Source: Owenweeksia sp. (lineage in GTDB: Bacteria; Bacteroidota; Bacteroidia; Flavobacteriales; Schleiferiaceae). Taken from it: a stretch of 64,000 nt of DNA. Below the pieces are notes generated by a model that worked only from the letters and a program-made list of their open reading frames with translations, searched no databases and was not told the origin of the DNA. The stretch spans positions 1 to 64,000 of the forward strand of contig JANQPD010000039.1 of NCBI GenBank assembly GCA_028285465.1, given 5' to 3'. A program made the position numbers and the translations under genes. This document shows, piece by piece, positions 35,109 to 44,607 of the stretch (positions within the stretch are counted from its first letter, which is position 1; every line of letters begins with the position of its first letter).

Positions 35109-35683
35109 AGAAACGCGTAGGTCTATATTTTGGCACTTTTAACCCCATTCACATCGGGCACTGTGTAATTGCCCAGTATATGCTTGAATTCACTGACTTG
35201 GACGAAGTGTGGTTTGTGGTAACCCCGCACAATCCTTACAAGAGTAAAAGTACCTTACTGGATGATTATGAGCGGCTCAGCATGGTCAACATCGCCATAA
35301 AAGACCAGTATAAGCTACGCGCCAGCGACCTCGAATTTGACCTTCCTCAACCTTCCTATACCGCGGTAACCCTGGCGCATGCCCGCGAAAAATACCCCGA
35401 TATGGCGTTTGCGCTCATCATGGGGCGCGACAACCTGGAGACCCTGCACAAATGGCTCAATTACGAGCAGATCATAGCACATCACAAAGTATATGTATAC
35501 CCGAGAGTTTCCGGGCAAGAAGGCCCCCTGGATACACACCCTAATGTGGTAATCACCAAAGCCCCTATTATGCAGATCGCCTCAACCGACATCCGCAGGG
35601 CAATAAAAAAAGGCAAGAACGTAAGCTATATGCTGCCCCTGGAGGTGTGGAAATACATTGACGAAAACCTGTTCTACAGGTGA
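35105..35683 (+). CDS. nadD: nicotinate-nucleotide adenylyltransferase
   Basis: 192 residues. The motif GTFNPIHIGH at the N-terminus and the C-terminal ISSTxIR-type motif (IASTDIRRAIKKGKNVSYML) identify NadD, which forms deamido-NAD from nicotinate mononucleotide and ATP. Translationally coupled to gmk. Confidence 0.95.
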   Translation: MKKRVGLYFGTFNPIHIGHCVIAQYMLEFTDLDEVWFVVTPHNPYKSKSTLLDDYERLSMVNIAIKDQYKLRASDLEFDLPQPSYTAVTLAHAREKYPDMAFALIMGRDNLETLHKWLNYEQIIAHHKVYVYPRVSGQEGPLDTHPNVVITKAPIMQIASTDIRRAIKKGKNVSYMLPLEVWKYIDENLFYR

Positions 35684-35757
35684 TCTACCTTAACACCTTC
35701 TGTCCCACCTAATGTCCATTTTTAAGTCTTTTAGCAGGTAGGTATTGTCCGCTGGCC

Positions 35758-35765
35758 TATTTTTG
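35758..35765 (+). promoter_or_regulatory. -7 element (TATTTTTG) of mfd
   Basis: Exact TAnnTTTG match 54 nt before ATG 35820; makes the longer TTG start at 35745 unlikely. Confidence 0.5.
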
Positions 35766-35776
35766 CCGGAAAATAC

Positions 35777-35803
35777 CACGTCCGGAAAACTTCGGGACGT
35801 GGC
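35777..35803 (+). promoter_or_regulatory. hairpin in the mfd leader
   Basis: CCACGTCC/GGACGTGG, 8 bp perfect stem with an 11-nt loop, between the predicted transcript start and the ATG. No T-run follows, so it is not a terminator. Confidence 0.35.
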
Positions 35804-35819
35804 TTTGTATGTTATATGT

Positions 35820-38800
35820 ATGGCTCCTTCCGCTACCGATTTTATAAACGAATACCTGCTCGACACCCGTTTCCGCGCCATAGGCAATGCGCTGAAAGAA
35901 AACGCTTTTCTCAAGGCACATATCAAAGGCATTACTGCCTCTTTTACCTCCCTGGCAGGCTGTGCCAGTTACCTGCATAGCGAGCGCCCCCACCTTTTCA
36001 TCCTAAGCGATAAAGAAGAAGCAGCCTATTTTCTAAACGACCTGGAACGCATTACGAACGAAAAAGACGTACTCTTTTATCCCGGTTCCTACCGCAGGCC
36101 CTACCAGGTGGAAGAAACCGATAACGCCAACGTGCTTTTGCGTGCAGAAGTGCTGAACCGCATCAACAGCCGCAAGAAACCCGCGATCATTGTCAGTTAC
36201 CCCGATGCACTTTTTGAACAGGTGATCACCCGCAGGCAGCTCACCCGGAACACCTTTACCATCCGGGAAAACGACCACCTGAGCATTGACTTCCTCAATG
36301 AAACGCTCTTTGAATACCACTTTGAACGGGTAGATTTTGTCGTGGAACCCGGCCAGTTTTCGGTGCGGGGCGGTATTGTTGATGTGTTTTCCTTTAGCCA
36401 CGACCAACCTTACCGCGTAGAGTTTTTTGGAGATGAAGTGGAAAGCATCCGCACCTTCGATATTGAAAGCCAGTTGAGCATAGACAAAGTAAAAAAGCTC
36501 AACCTCATTCCCAACGTGGAAAACAAAGCCATGCTGGAAACCCGCGAAAGCTTTTTGGATTACGTCAACGACAATATGGTGGTTTGGTGTAAAAGCATAA
36601 GTCTGGCTGCAAAGCGCCTGGACGAACTCTACGCCAAAGGGGAAGAAGTTTATGCCGCACTGGAAGGAGAAGTAAAGCGCAATCCCCCCAAAGAGCTTTT
36701 TATTAACGGGAACGGGTTTACCAATACCCTGGCGCGTTTTGCTACGGTAGAATGGGGCCCGCAAACGTTTTTCCCTGCCCAGCAGCATTTTGACTTCAAC
36801 GTAAAGCCCCAGCCGGCTTTTAACAAAAAGTTTGAACTGCTGGCAGAAGAGTTCAGGAAGAACACCGAAGCAGGCCTGAGCAATTACCTGCTTTGCGCCA
36901 ATGCCAAACAGGTAGAGCGCTTTTATGCCATTTTTGAAGACATCGGTAAGGAAGTAGTCTTTCAACCCCTTGTACACACGTTACACGAAGGTTTTTTAGA
37001 CCCCGAAGGGAAAAAAGCGGTGTATACCGACCACCAGATCTTTGAACGCTACCAGCGCTTTAAACTAAAAACCGGAAAAGAAAAAAAACAGGCAATCACG
37101 CTGAAAGAGCTTACCAGCCTGCAAGTAGGCGATTTTGTAACGCATATTGACCACGGCATCGGGGAATTTGGCGGCCTGCAAAAAATTGATGTAAACGGCA
37201 AGCAGCAGGAAGCGATCAAGCTGATCTACAACGGAGGCGACATTCTCTACCTCAGCATTCATGCCCTGCATAAAGTGGCTCGCTACAACGGTAAAGAAGG
37301 TACTGTGCCTACCACGCACAAACTGGGGTCCGGCGCCTGGCAGAAAACCAAGAGCAAAGCCAAAAAGCGCGTAAAGGAAGTAGCCTTCGACCTCATTAAA
37401 CTATACGCAGAGCGCAAAGCCAAAAAAGGTTTTGAATACGCCCCCGACACTTACCTGCAGCACGAACTGGAAGCTTCCTTTTTGTATGAAGACACCCCGG
37501 ACCAGGAAAAAGCCACTGCCGATATAAAGGCAGATATGGAATCTGCTACGCCCATGGACCGCCTTATTTGCGGGGATGTGGGATTTGGAAAAACAGAACT
37601 GGCCATACGTGCCGCTTTTAAAGCAGTAGCCGACAGCAAACAAGTTGCCGTACTGGTTCCCACTACCATTCTCGCCTTTCAACATTACAAAACTTTTTCA
37701 GAAAGGCTTAAAGACCTGCCTTGCCGCGTAGACTATATAAACCGTTTTCGTACCAGGAAAGAGCAGGCGGAGACGCTGCAAAAGCTAAAGGAAGGGAAAG
37801 TAGACATCCTGATCGGCACACACCGTATTGTAGGAAAGGATGTACGCTTTAAAGACCTGGGGCTGCTCATCATTGATGAAGAGCAGAAGTTTGGTGTGGG
37901 GGTAAAAGACAAACTGAAAAACCTGAAAGTAAACGTGGATACACTTACCCTAACCGCAACGCCTATTCCACGCACCCTTCAATTTAGCCTGATGCAGGCG
38001 CGCGACCTTAGCGTGATGACCACGCCTCCACCTAACCGGCATCCTATTGAAACAGAAGTTGTTCCCTTTGGCGAAGAAATGATCCGCGATAGCGTAATGT
38101 ACGAAATGAGCCGGGGCGGACAAGTGTTTTTTATCCACAACCGGGTAGAGAACATCAAAGAGGTAGCAGGCATGATCAACCGGATGGTGCCGGATGCCAA
38201 AGTGGGCATCGGCCATGGACAAATGGAGGGAAAAAAGCTGGAAGAGCTTATGCTCAACTTCATCAACGGGCACTTTGACGTGCTGGTGGCCACCTCTATT
38301 ATAGAAAATGGGTTGGATGTACCCAATGCCAATACGATCATCATCAACAATGCGCACCATATCGGGTTGAGCGACTTGCATCAAATGCGCGGGCGTGTGG
38401 GCCGAAGCAACAAGAAGGCTTTTTGCAAGCTCATTGCCCCACCAATGGCAGCGCTTACGGAAGAAGCCCGCAAGCGCCTCAACGCCATAGAACAATTCAG
38501 CGACCTGGGCAGTGGTTTCCAGATTGCCATGCGCGACCTGGAAATACGTGGAGCCGGAGACCTACTAGGTGCAGACCAAAGCGGTTTTATGGCCGATATC
38601 GGTTTTGACACCTATCAAAAGATCCTTGCCGAGGCTATAGAAGAGCTCAAGGAAACCGAGTTTAAAGAGCTGTATGCAGAAACACAGCACAAAAAAGACT
38701 TTGTGGAAGAAACCCTTTTGGATACTGACCTGGAAATTCTTTTGCCCGATGATTACGTGAACAAGGTGGAAGAGCGTTTGCGCCTCTACCAAACCCTCGA

Positions 38801-39167
38801 TGCCTTAGAAGGCCCGGAACAGCTCTACCGGTTTGAGCAGGAGTTGATCGATCGTTTTGGACCGGCACCAAGAGAAGCGTATGAATTACTCAATTCCGTA
38901 CGGCTTCGCTGGTTGGGGAAAGACATTGGCTTTGAAAAAATCGTGCTCAAACAGGAACGGCTTATCGGCTACTTCATTTCAAACCAGGACAGCCCCTATT
39001 TCCAAAGCGATAAATTCCAGCAGGTGCTTCACTTTTTGAAAGATCAGCCAAAAGCTCAGATGAAGGAGCGGAACGGCAAACTGTATTTGAGCTTTAGCGA
39101 AGTAAAAGACGTAAACGAAGCCCTCAAGTTGCTGCAACCCCTGGCAAAAGGCGTACCGGCCACCTAA
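35820..39167 (+). CDS. mfd: transcription-repair coupling factor Mfd
   Basis: 1115 residues from ATG 35820. UvrB-like N-terminal domains, the RNA polymerase-interacting domain (LQVGDFVTHIDHGIGEFGGL at about 435-455), the superfamily II helicase core with Walker A GDVGFGKTE and IIDEEQKFGVG, and the C-terminal TRCF domain. It removes RNA polymerase stalled at lesions and recruits UvrA. The 25-codon extension to 35745 would span the promoter. Confidence 0.97.
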   Translation: MAPSATDFINEYLLDTRFRAIGNALKENAFLKAHIKGITASFTSLAGCASYLHSERPHLFILSDKEEAAYFLNDLERITNEKDVLFYPGSYRRPYQVEETDNANVLLRAEVLNRINSRKKPAIIVSYPDALFEQVITRRQLTRNTFTIRENDHLSIDFLNETLFEYHFERVDFVVEPGQFSVRGGIVDVFSFSHDQPYRVEFFGDEVESIRTFDIESQLSIDKVKKLNLIPNVENKAMLETRESFLDYVNDNMVVWCKSISLAAKRLDELYAKGEEVYAALEGEVKRNPPKELFINGNGFTNTLARFATVEWGPQTFFPAQQHFDFNVKPQPAFNKKFELLAEEFRKNTEAGLSNYLLCANAKQVERFYAIFEDIGKEVVFQPLVHTLHEGFLDPEGKKAVYTDHQIFERYQRFKLKTGKEKKQAITLKELTSLQVGDFVTHIDHGIGEFGGLQKIDVNGKQQEAIKLIYNGGDILYLSIHALHKVARYNGKEGTVPTTHKLGSGAWQKTKSKAKKRVKEVAFDLIKLYAERKAKKGFEYAPDTYLQHELEASFLYEDTPDQEKATADIKADMESATPMDRLICGDVGFGKTELAIRAAFKAVADSKQVAVLVPTTILAFQHYKTFSERLKDLPCRVDYINRFRTRKEQAETLQKLKEGKVDILIGTHRIVGKDVRFKDLGLLIIDEEQKFGVGVKDKLKNLKVNVDTLTLTATPIPRTLQFSLMQARDLSVMTTPPPNRHPIETEVVPFGEEMIRDSVMYEMSRGGQVFFIHNRVENIKEVAGMINRMVPDAKVGIGHGQMEGKKLEELMLNFINGHFDVLVATSIIENGLDVPNANTIIINNAHHIGLSDLHQMRGRVGRSNKKAFCKLIAPPMAALTEEARKRLNAIEQFSDLGSGFQIAMRDLEIRGAGDLLGADQSGFMADIGFDTYQKILAEAIEELKETEFKELYAETQHKKDFVEETLLDTDLEILLPDDYVNKVEERLRLYQTLDALEGPEQLYRFEQELIDRFGPAPREAYELLNSVRLRWLGKDIGFEKIVLKQERLIGYFISNQDSPYFQSDKFQQVLHFLKDQPKAQMKERNGKLYLSFSEVKDVNEALKLLQPLAKGVPAT

Positions 39168-39221
39168 AAGAGAAACCAGTAAAAGCGCATATATTGTCTT
39201 GGTTTTAAAGCTTATCGGCAT

Positions 39222-39788
39222 ATGTCAACTTTTAAAGAGCACTACTTTAAAACCCCGGGAGATTGGCAGCACTGGCTAAGCATACATTTCGGCCAGGAAG
39301 AAAGCATTTGGCTGATCCTTCCCAAAAAGAATAACCCCGCTCCGGGCCTGCTCCTTGAAGAAGCGATCGAGGAGGCGCTTTGCTGGGGCTGGATAGACAG
39401 CACTCCCGGAAAGGTAGATACGCACTTTTATAAGGTGCGTTTCAGCAAGCGAAGTGAAAAAAGCAACTGGTCTGGCCTGAATAAGAGGCGCATCGCCAAA
39501 CTGGAAAAAGAAGAACGCCTGCAAGCGCCCGGCTTACAAATGATCAGGAAAGCAAAAGCCAGCGGCACGTGGGCGGCTTTAGACGAAGTTGAAAAAGGCA
39601 TTGTGCTCCAAGACCTGGCACAGGCCTTTGCAGCCTACAAGGGAGCAAGGGAAAACTTTGAAGCTTTCCCCACTTTTACAAAGCGTGCCATCCAGGAGTG
39701 GATACTGAATGCTAAACGGCCTGATACCCGGGCAAAACGCATTGCAGAAACCGCAAACGAGCGCCCCAGGCAGTTTTCAAAAAAATAG
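39222..39788 (+). CDS. YdeI/OmpD-associated family protein
   Basis: 188 residues. ESIWLILPKKNNPAPGLLLEEAIEEALCWGWIDS and SKRSEKSNWSGLNKRRIAKLE (key words EEALCWGWIDS, NKRR) are the conserved blocks of this family, with the C-terminal OmdA-like helical segment (FTKRAIQEWILNAKRPDTRAKRI). The bacteriocin-protection label of the family rests on one case; the role here is unknown. Confidence 0.8.
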   Translation: MSTFKEHYFKTPGDWQHWLSIHFGQEESIWLILPKKNNPAPGLLLEEAIEEALCWGWIDSTPGKVDTHFYKVRFSKRSEKSNWSGLNKRRIAKLEKEERLQAPGLQMIRKAKASGTWAALDEVEKGIVLQDLAQAFAAYKGARENFEAFPTFTKRAIQEWILNAKRPDTRAKRIAETANERPRQFSKK

Positions 39789-39811
39789 ACCCGGGTGAAA
39801 TTTCACCCGGG
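39777..39811 (-). terminator. intrinsic terminator, minus strand
   Basis: Perfect 22-bp palindrome CCCGGGTGAAA/TTTCACCCGGG at 39790-39811. On the minus strand it is followed by a T7 run that lies over the last codons of the YdeI-like gene; it serves the gene ending at 39840. Confidence 0.8.
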
Positions 39812-39839
39812 CCCTTCCACGCTCAACACAGAAATTAAA

Positions 39840-40370
39840 TTATCGCTTGCGCGAAGTGAAGCCGAACAGCAGGCTAAAACGCGCCCCGTCCCTGCTTGGC
39901 GCCAAAGCAAAGTTGATCGGGAAGTTTAAATAGCCCGATTGTATAGTGGAGCCTACCGCAAAAACAAAGGATGGACCGGATATAGCGATATTTGGGCCAA
40001 AGCCAAATTCGAAACCCTTTGCATTGCGCACACCAATAAGCAAACTGGCACTTGGTAAAAACAGCTCCTGCTCCAACCCCCCTACTAATACAATCGCCTC
40101 TATCAGGCCGGCTGTGCCATTGTCTAAAGCGAAATACTTGGTTTCAAACTGCCAGCCAAACTGCGTTATGAAAGGGTGGGCATCCCAATCATCGGCCAGC
40201 CGATCGGCCAGTGTACCCGGCGCGATATACGTAAAGCCTACGCGAGGCCCGGATAGCTTAATAGGTTCTACTATAGGTTGTTCAGATTCAGGAGGCAGGG
40301 TTTGCGCGTTTATAGTACCGGCACATATCCATAATAGCAAAAACAGGGTAAACACATTCTTGTAATACAT
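39840..40370 (-). CDS. hypothetical secreted beta-barrel protein
   Basis: 176 residues from ATG 40370 (ATG 40403 would add 11 polar residues before the signal peptide). Signal peptide ending AGTINAQ; then PRVGFTYIAPGTLADRLADD and alternating strands up to FSLLFGFTSRKR. Likely a small outer-membrane or periplasmic barrel; a family of this type is found in Bacteroidota but I know no function. Confidence 0.6.
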   Translation of the reverse strand: MYYKNVFTLFLLLWICAGTINAQTLPPESEQPIVEPIKLSGPRVGFTYIAPGTLADRLADDWDAHPFITQFGWQFETKYFALDNGTAGLIEAIVLVGGLEQELFLPSASLLIGVRNAKGFEFGFGPNIAISGPSFVFAVGSTIQSGYLNFPINFALAPSRDGARFSLLFGFTSRKR

Positions 40371-40618
40371 ATCTATTTGTTTTTGACAAAGGAATAGGGT
40401 CAACAGCAGGGTAACATACGGATATCCATCAGATCGGATGAGTGCTGCACTGCTTTATGTTAAAACGCCATTCCAGAAGGCTAAAGCGCCAAAACGGGAA
40501 TTAAAATGCACCCCCAAGTCCTTAAAATTTCTTTAAAATCGTGCTTTTTGCCAGAAAAAATCCTCCACATTAGTAAAATGTGCATATAAAACCGCCCTTT
40601 CAAATTGAGTTGTGAAAT
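40371..40618. other. 248-bp gap, little identified
   Basis: Contains a weak CACATT/AATGTG hairpin (40566-40582) followed on the minus strand by GAGGATTTTTT, a possible ypdA terminator. No open frame with a credible start. Confidence 0.3.
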
Positions 40619-41590
40619 TTAAGACTTGACACCCTTGGAGCGTTTGATGTATCCCAATATCTTACTAGCATGATCCTTTGAGTTCTCAATGAAGTATTTG
40701 TTGGTTTTTAAGCCCCCGCATACCACACCGGCCAGGAAGAGGCCCGGAACATTCGTTTCGTGTGTCTCAGGGTTGTAGTGCGGAGAACGGAACGCATCAT
40801 TGGCAATGCGTATACCCGCTTTTTCCAAAAAAGCATAATCCGGGGTAAAGCCTGTCATGGCCAGCACAAAGTCATTTTCCAGGTTTTCCTCCCCAGCTGC
40901 GTGTACAACCGTTATGCTTTCTTCCCGGATGCGCTTCACCTGTGTATTAAAATAAGCTTTTATAGAACCTTCCTTAATGCGGTTCTCAATGTTCGGTTTG
41001 ATCCAGTATTTCACCCGCTCGTTTATTCCTTCTCCCCGGATGATCATGGTCACTTTTGCTTGTTTATGAAAAAGCTCCAACGCCACGTCACAAGCCGAGT
41101 TGGCCGCACCTATCACCGCTACTTCTTTACCTATATAAGGATGTGGTTCATCGTAATAGTGTTTCACTTTCGAAAGCGCTTCACCCGGCACGCCCATCAG
41201 ATTCGGTAAACCATAAAATCCTGTAGCCACAATTACATACCGGGCCCGGTAACGTGCTTTAGAGCTGCTCACTTCAAAACCGTTTTCCCTTCTTTCCACA
41301 GCATGTACTTCCTCATAATTGTTGATCTGCAGATCCCAGCGCTGTATCACTCTTCTGAAATACTCCAATGCTTCTGTACGGGTTGGTTTATCTCCATGGG
41401 AAATAAAGGGTACTCCCCCAATTTCAAGACGCTCAGAAGTTGAGAAAAAGGTCATGTTGACAGGGAAATCATAGATGCTGTTAACCAGGGCTCCTTTTTC
41501 TATAATGATGCAGCTTAAGTTGTGCTTTTGCGCTTCAATGCCTACGGTAATGCCCATCGGGCCTCCTCCTATTACTAAAACATTATACAT
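40619..41590 (-). CDS. ypdA: YpdA-type bacillithiol disulfide reductase
   Basis: 323 residues. FAD motif VLVIGGGPMGIT, NADPH motif VAVIGAANSACD, PVNMTFFSTSERLEIG, and GLFLAGVVCGG match YpdA/Bdr, a single-domain flavoprotein that reduces bacillithiol disulfide with NADPH. It lacks the CxxC pair of thioredoxin reductase. Its presence implies that the cell makes bacillithiol. Promoter at 41633-41660. Confidence 0.9.
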   Translation of the reverse strand: MYNVLVIGGGPMGITVGIEAQKHNLSCIIIEKGALVNSIYDFPVNMTFFSTSERLEIGGVPFISHGDKPTRTEALEYFRRVIQRWDLQINNYEEVHAVERRENGFEVSSSKARYRARYVIVATGFYGLPNLMGVPGEALSKVKHYYDEPHPYIGKEVAVIGAANSACDVALELFHKQAKVTMIIRGEGINERVKYWIKPNIENRIKEGSIKAYFNTQVKRIREESITVVHAAGEENLENDFVLAMTGFTPDYAFLEKAGIRIANDAFRSPHYNPETHETNVPGLFLAGVVCGGLKTNKYFIENSKDHASKILGYIKRSKGVKS

Positions 41591-41632
41591 GGGTATAAAA
41601 ATAATACCAGGAATACGTTTAGGAGCTTTTTA

Positions 41633-41660
41633 TAAAGATATTGCTTAAACGTCTCTTCAA
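41633..41660 (-). promoter_or_regulatory. ypdA promoter
   Basis: TTG (41658-41660), 17-bp spacer, TATCTTTA (41633-41640; one mismatch to TAnnTTTG), about 43 nt before the ATG. Confidence 0.45.
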
Positions 41661-41740
41661 CGAAGCATAGGGTTTCGCGAAAATATATTGTATTGCTTAA
41701 CAAAAACCTTAACCTTTGAGTATCATGAAAAACATTTAAG

Positions 41741-42418
41741 ATGACGTCATCAGAAAACGACAGGCTCGTATTGAGCTACAACAGCATCCGCAATTGGATC
41801 GGCTTCCTGGGCATATTTCTACCCGTACAACTTTCGGTAGCCTATTTCATACATATTGAAGAATGGCTGGTCCTGGACTCCATTAGTCATTACTACCACG
41901 CTTCGGTAAGCGACCTCTTCATAGGCACTTTGGGGGCCATTACCGTATTTTTTATTGCCTACAAGGGGCACGACCGGTCCGACAGGATCACTTCTATCTG
42001 CGCTGCAGTGGGGGCCACGGGCCTGGCCATTTTCCCTGAACTACCCATGCCGGGTGTTGAGAACTACAGCCACTATATCCCGGTGATGTTCCCTACAGAA
42101 ACCAGTAGTTGGTTGCACTACGGCTTTGCAGCCCTTTTCTTTGTTTCCCTGATCGTATTTACACTGATACAGTTTCCAAAATCCGACCCCACAGAGAAAA
42201 AAACAGCACGTAAAGAAATCCGCAACAAGATCTACCATGTTTCGGGGATAGCCATGATCCTGCTTTTGCTGTGCATTCCGTTGTCGGCTTTTGTTTTAGG
42301 AAAGGAAACGCGTAGCTATTATAATGTGGTATTCTTTACCGAGGCTTTCTTTCTTTGGGTCTTCGGGATTACCTGGTTTTTAAAAGGAGGCCTGTTTTTA
42401 AAAGACAAACCCGGGTAA
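41741..42418 (+). CDS. multi-pass membrane protein (SISHYYH motif)
   Basis: 225 residues with six predicted helices. LVLSYNSIRNWIGFLGIFLP and DSISHYYHASVSDLFIGTLG resemble a widespread but uncharacterised membrane family in which a His/Tyr-rich SxSHYYH segment lies after the first helix; the motif's Asp, His and Tyr could be functional. Divergent from ypdA, with a 150-bp gap that includes a tiny ATG-AAA-AAC-ATT-TAA frame just upstream. Function unknown. Confidence 0.6.
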   Translation: MTSSENDRLVLSYNSIRNWIGFLGIFLPVQLSVAYFIHIEEWLVLDSISHYYHASVSDLFIGTLGAITVFFIAYKGHDRSDRITSICAAVGATGLAIFPELPMPGVENYSHYIPVMFPTETSSWLHYGFAALFFVSLIVFTLIQFPKSDPTEKKTARKEIRNKIYHVSGIAMILLLLCIPLSAFVLGKETRSYYNVVFFTEAFFLWVFGITWFLKGGLFLKDKPG

Positions 42419-42426
42419 ACATGAAA

Positions 42427-42468
42427 AATCCCCTCCGAGGCCCATTTGCCTCAGAGGGATTCTTTTTC
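42427..42468. terminator. bidirectional terminator
   Basis: Near-perfect hairpin (AATCCCCTCCGAGGC / GCCTCAGAGGGATT) with TTCTTTTT on the plus side and A-run on the other; between convergent genes. Confidence 0.8.
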
Positions 42469-42484
42469 CATAATAATACAATGG

Positions 42485-42991
42485 CTAAGCCTTAATGGCA
42501 ATGGGGATACGCGTTTCGGCCCAATCCAGGTAAAGCATTCCGTTTTTGCCTGCTTTGAACGTCATTTTCTCCGTCATTTCCGTTTTAACGGGTTTTGCCG
42601 TAATACGCAATACATCCTCCTTTTCATCGTACTTATAGGCCCCCCATTGCTTTGCCACCTTGTTAAAAATAACGGTCCACTCCTTTTCACCCGGTATGGT
42701 AAAAAGCGCATAGGTGCCTGCCGGTAGTTTTTTACCGTTCACCATAAGGTCTTTATCCGTACTGAAGGTAGTTGCCTCATTGGCCCCGGTACGCCATACT
42801 TTTCCATAAGGCACCAGGTCGCCATAAATTTTGCGCCCTTTTACGGAAGGCTGGCTATAGTTAATGGTAACCGTAGCTTCTCCCACTTTTACCTCCATAG
42901 TGGCGGGTGGGCTCGCTCGCTTCTCTTGCGCACTGAGGTTCCCCAGGCTGAACATGGCCACCAAGGCCAGTACCATGTGTTTTGCTTTCAT
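42485..42991 (-). CDS. DUF2911 secreted protein
   Basis: 168 residues, signal peptide ending NLSAQ. VTINYSQPSVKGRKIYG, LVPYGKVWRTGANEATTF and LPAGTYALFTIPGEKEWTVIFN are the hallmark of DUF2911, a Bacteroidota periplasmic beta-sandwich family of unknown function. A -7-like TACTTTTA lies about 40 bp upstream. Confidence 0.9.
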   Translation of the reverse strand: MKAKHMVLALVAMFSLGNLSAQEKRASPPATMEVKVGEATVTINYSQPSVKGRKIYGDLVPYGKVWRTGANEATTFSTDKDLMVNGKKLPAGTYALFTIPGEKEWTVIFNKVAKQWGAYKYDEKEDVLRITAKPVKTEMTEKMTFKAGKNGMLYLDWAETRIPIAIKA

Positions 42992-43154
42992 CTTTTTACG
43001 TTTTAGAGATTTTGAAACAATAAAGCTTAAAAGTAAAACGATTTAAAGAAAAGTATTCATGTTTGATAGAAAAACTCAGAACCATTCAATAGCAAGACCA
43101 ACCGAACCCTCTATTATGCTTAGTTTAGCCTTACTACAACTCAATACGAAGCCC

Positions 43155-43535
43155 ATGCTCAACAACGCCACTGCTTTTGCCGGTTTTTCGGTAGATGCGC
43201 TCGAAACTGCAAAAGATTTTTACCAGAATACACTCGGCCTGAAGGCTGAGGAAACGTACATGGGAGTATTGTACCTCCACACCAAAGGCAATCACCCCAT
43301 GGTGGTATACCCCAAAGCCGGGCATACCCCGGCTTCCTATACCGTGCTCAACTTTTACGTAGATGACCTGGAGGGAACGGTAAGTGGGTTGAAAGAAAAA
43401 GGGGTGCGTTTTGAACAGTACCAGGATGGACCTATCCGAACTGATGAAAAGGACATCAGCCGGGACGAAAAAGGCCCGGATATGGCCTGGTTTAAAGACC
43501 CTGCGGGAAATATAATTGCGCTTATAGAAAAATAA
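43155..43535 (+). CDS. VOC (glyoxalase-like) family protein
   Basis: 126 residues from ATG 43155; frames from 43059 or 43116 add residues without likeness to the family. AFAGFSVDALETAKDFYQNTLGLKAE and PDMAWFKDPAGNIIALIEK (key parts) form one complete VOC module. The substrate is unknown and the canonical metal His/Glu set is incomplete by eye. It lies 24 bp before the sensor kinase and may be cotranscribed with system A. Confidence 0.75.
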   Translation: MLNNATAFAGFSVDALETAKDFYQNTLGLKAEETYMGVLYLHTKGNHPMVVYPKAGHTPASYTVLNFYVDDLEGTVSGLKEKGVRFEQYQDGPIRTDEKDISRDEKGPDMAWFKDPAGNIIALIEK

Positions 43536-43559
43536 ACCTTAAACGTTACCGGACGCGTT

Positions 43560-44606
43560 TTGCACAAATCCAGCACATCCTTCAGACCCTTATGGCGTAT
43601 GGCGCTTATCTCATCGCCATTAATTGGTGCCTACAGCGTTACTTCACCCTATATCTTTTTGAGTTCGCTCTCCGAAACCGGCATACAGGATCTACCTGAA
43701 CTGAGAACAGCCCCCCTGCTTCTCGTTATGGGTATGATCAGCATACATGTATTCATCTTGTGGAGCATAAACATTGGCTTACTAAAATTGACAGATTCTG
43801 TTAACGAACGGATTCAACCGGTTGTGCGCATTTTTGCTTCTTATGCCATAGTCCTCATTTTGGTTTCCATGGCCATATCCGCAGGCGGGCCTCTTCAGCG
43901 ACATGACTTTGGTTTAATGCGCTATTACCCTATTATAGGCAGCATTACCAATAACACTTTTGTGCTTTTACTACTCTATTTGGTAGTTCGAAACCAGGAA
44001 AAAGCACAGCTGCAAATAAAAAACGCTGCACTTAAAATGAGTGAGTTGAACAAAAAACTGGAATTATTGCTGCAACAAGTGCAGCCGCATTTTTTGTTCA
44101 ATGCCCTGGCCACTTTAAAAATGCTCATTGTAAAGGACCGTGAAAAAGCCAGTCAATATACCAGTCGCCTTTCCGGTTTTCTGCGCGATTCACTCACCAG
44201 CGATACCAGCATGCTGGCCACGGTAAAAGAAGAGATAGACCGGCTGGAAAATTATATTGCCTTGCAGAAAATGCGCTTCGGTGATGCCTTTGAATACAAA
44301 AGTTCCATTTCAGCAGATTTTTATGAGAAAAAGCTACCCGGCTTTAGCTTACAGGCATTAGCCGAAAATGCCTTAAAGCACAATAACTTCTCAGAAGATG
44401 AACCGCTTTTGCTGGACTATGAAGAAAAGGATGGACTCCTTATTTGCAGCAATAGCTTTACACCTACCCACGAAAAAACACATAATACAGGCCTGGGCTT
44501 ATCCAATCTGAAAGAGCGTTTCACTTTGTTGGGCGGCAAGCCTCCAACTATCCATAAAAATTTGAAAGACAAGCGTTTCAGCGTAATTCTTACTCCTTTA
44601 AGCTAA
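43560..44606 (+). CDS. LytS-like sensor histidine kinase (system A)
   Basis: 348 residues from TTG 43560; ATG 43599 is the alternative, but FRPLWRMALIS resembles the N-terminus of related kinases. Four transmembrane helices (to about 145), a short coiled coil, the His_kinase box VQPHFLFNALATLK (His phosphorylation site), and a GHKL-type ATPase part (ALAENALKHN, GLGLSNLKERF). It should phosphorylate the LytTR regulator encoded 1 bp later. Confidence 0.88.
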   Translation: MHKSSTSFRPLWRMALISSPLIGAYSVTSPYIFLSSLSETGIQDLPELRTAPLLLVMGMISIHVFILWSINIGLLKLTDSVNERIQPVVRIFASYAIVLILVSMAISAGGPLQRHDFGLMRYYPIIGSITNNTFVLLLLYLVVRNQEKAQLQIKNAALKMSELNKKLELLLQQVQPHFLFNALATLKMLIVKDREKASQYTSRLSGFLRDSLTSDTSMLATVKEEIDRLENYIALQKMRFGDAFEYKSSISADFYEKKLPGFSLQALAENALKHNNFSEDEPLLLDYEEKDGLLICSNSFTPTHEKTHNTGLGLSNLKERFTLLGGKPPTIHKNLKDKRFSVILTPLS

Positions 44607-44607
44607 T

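Noticed and set aside
36033-36977. 314-codon minus-strand open frame
   Set aside because: Antisense to mfd with no recognisable domain; shadow frame.
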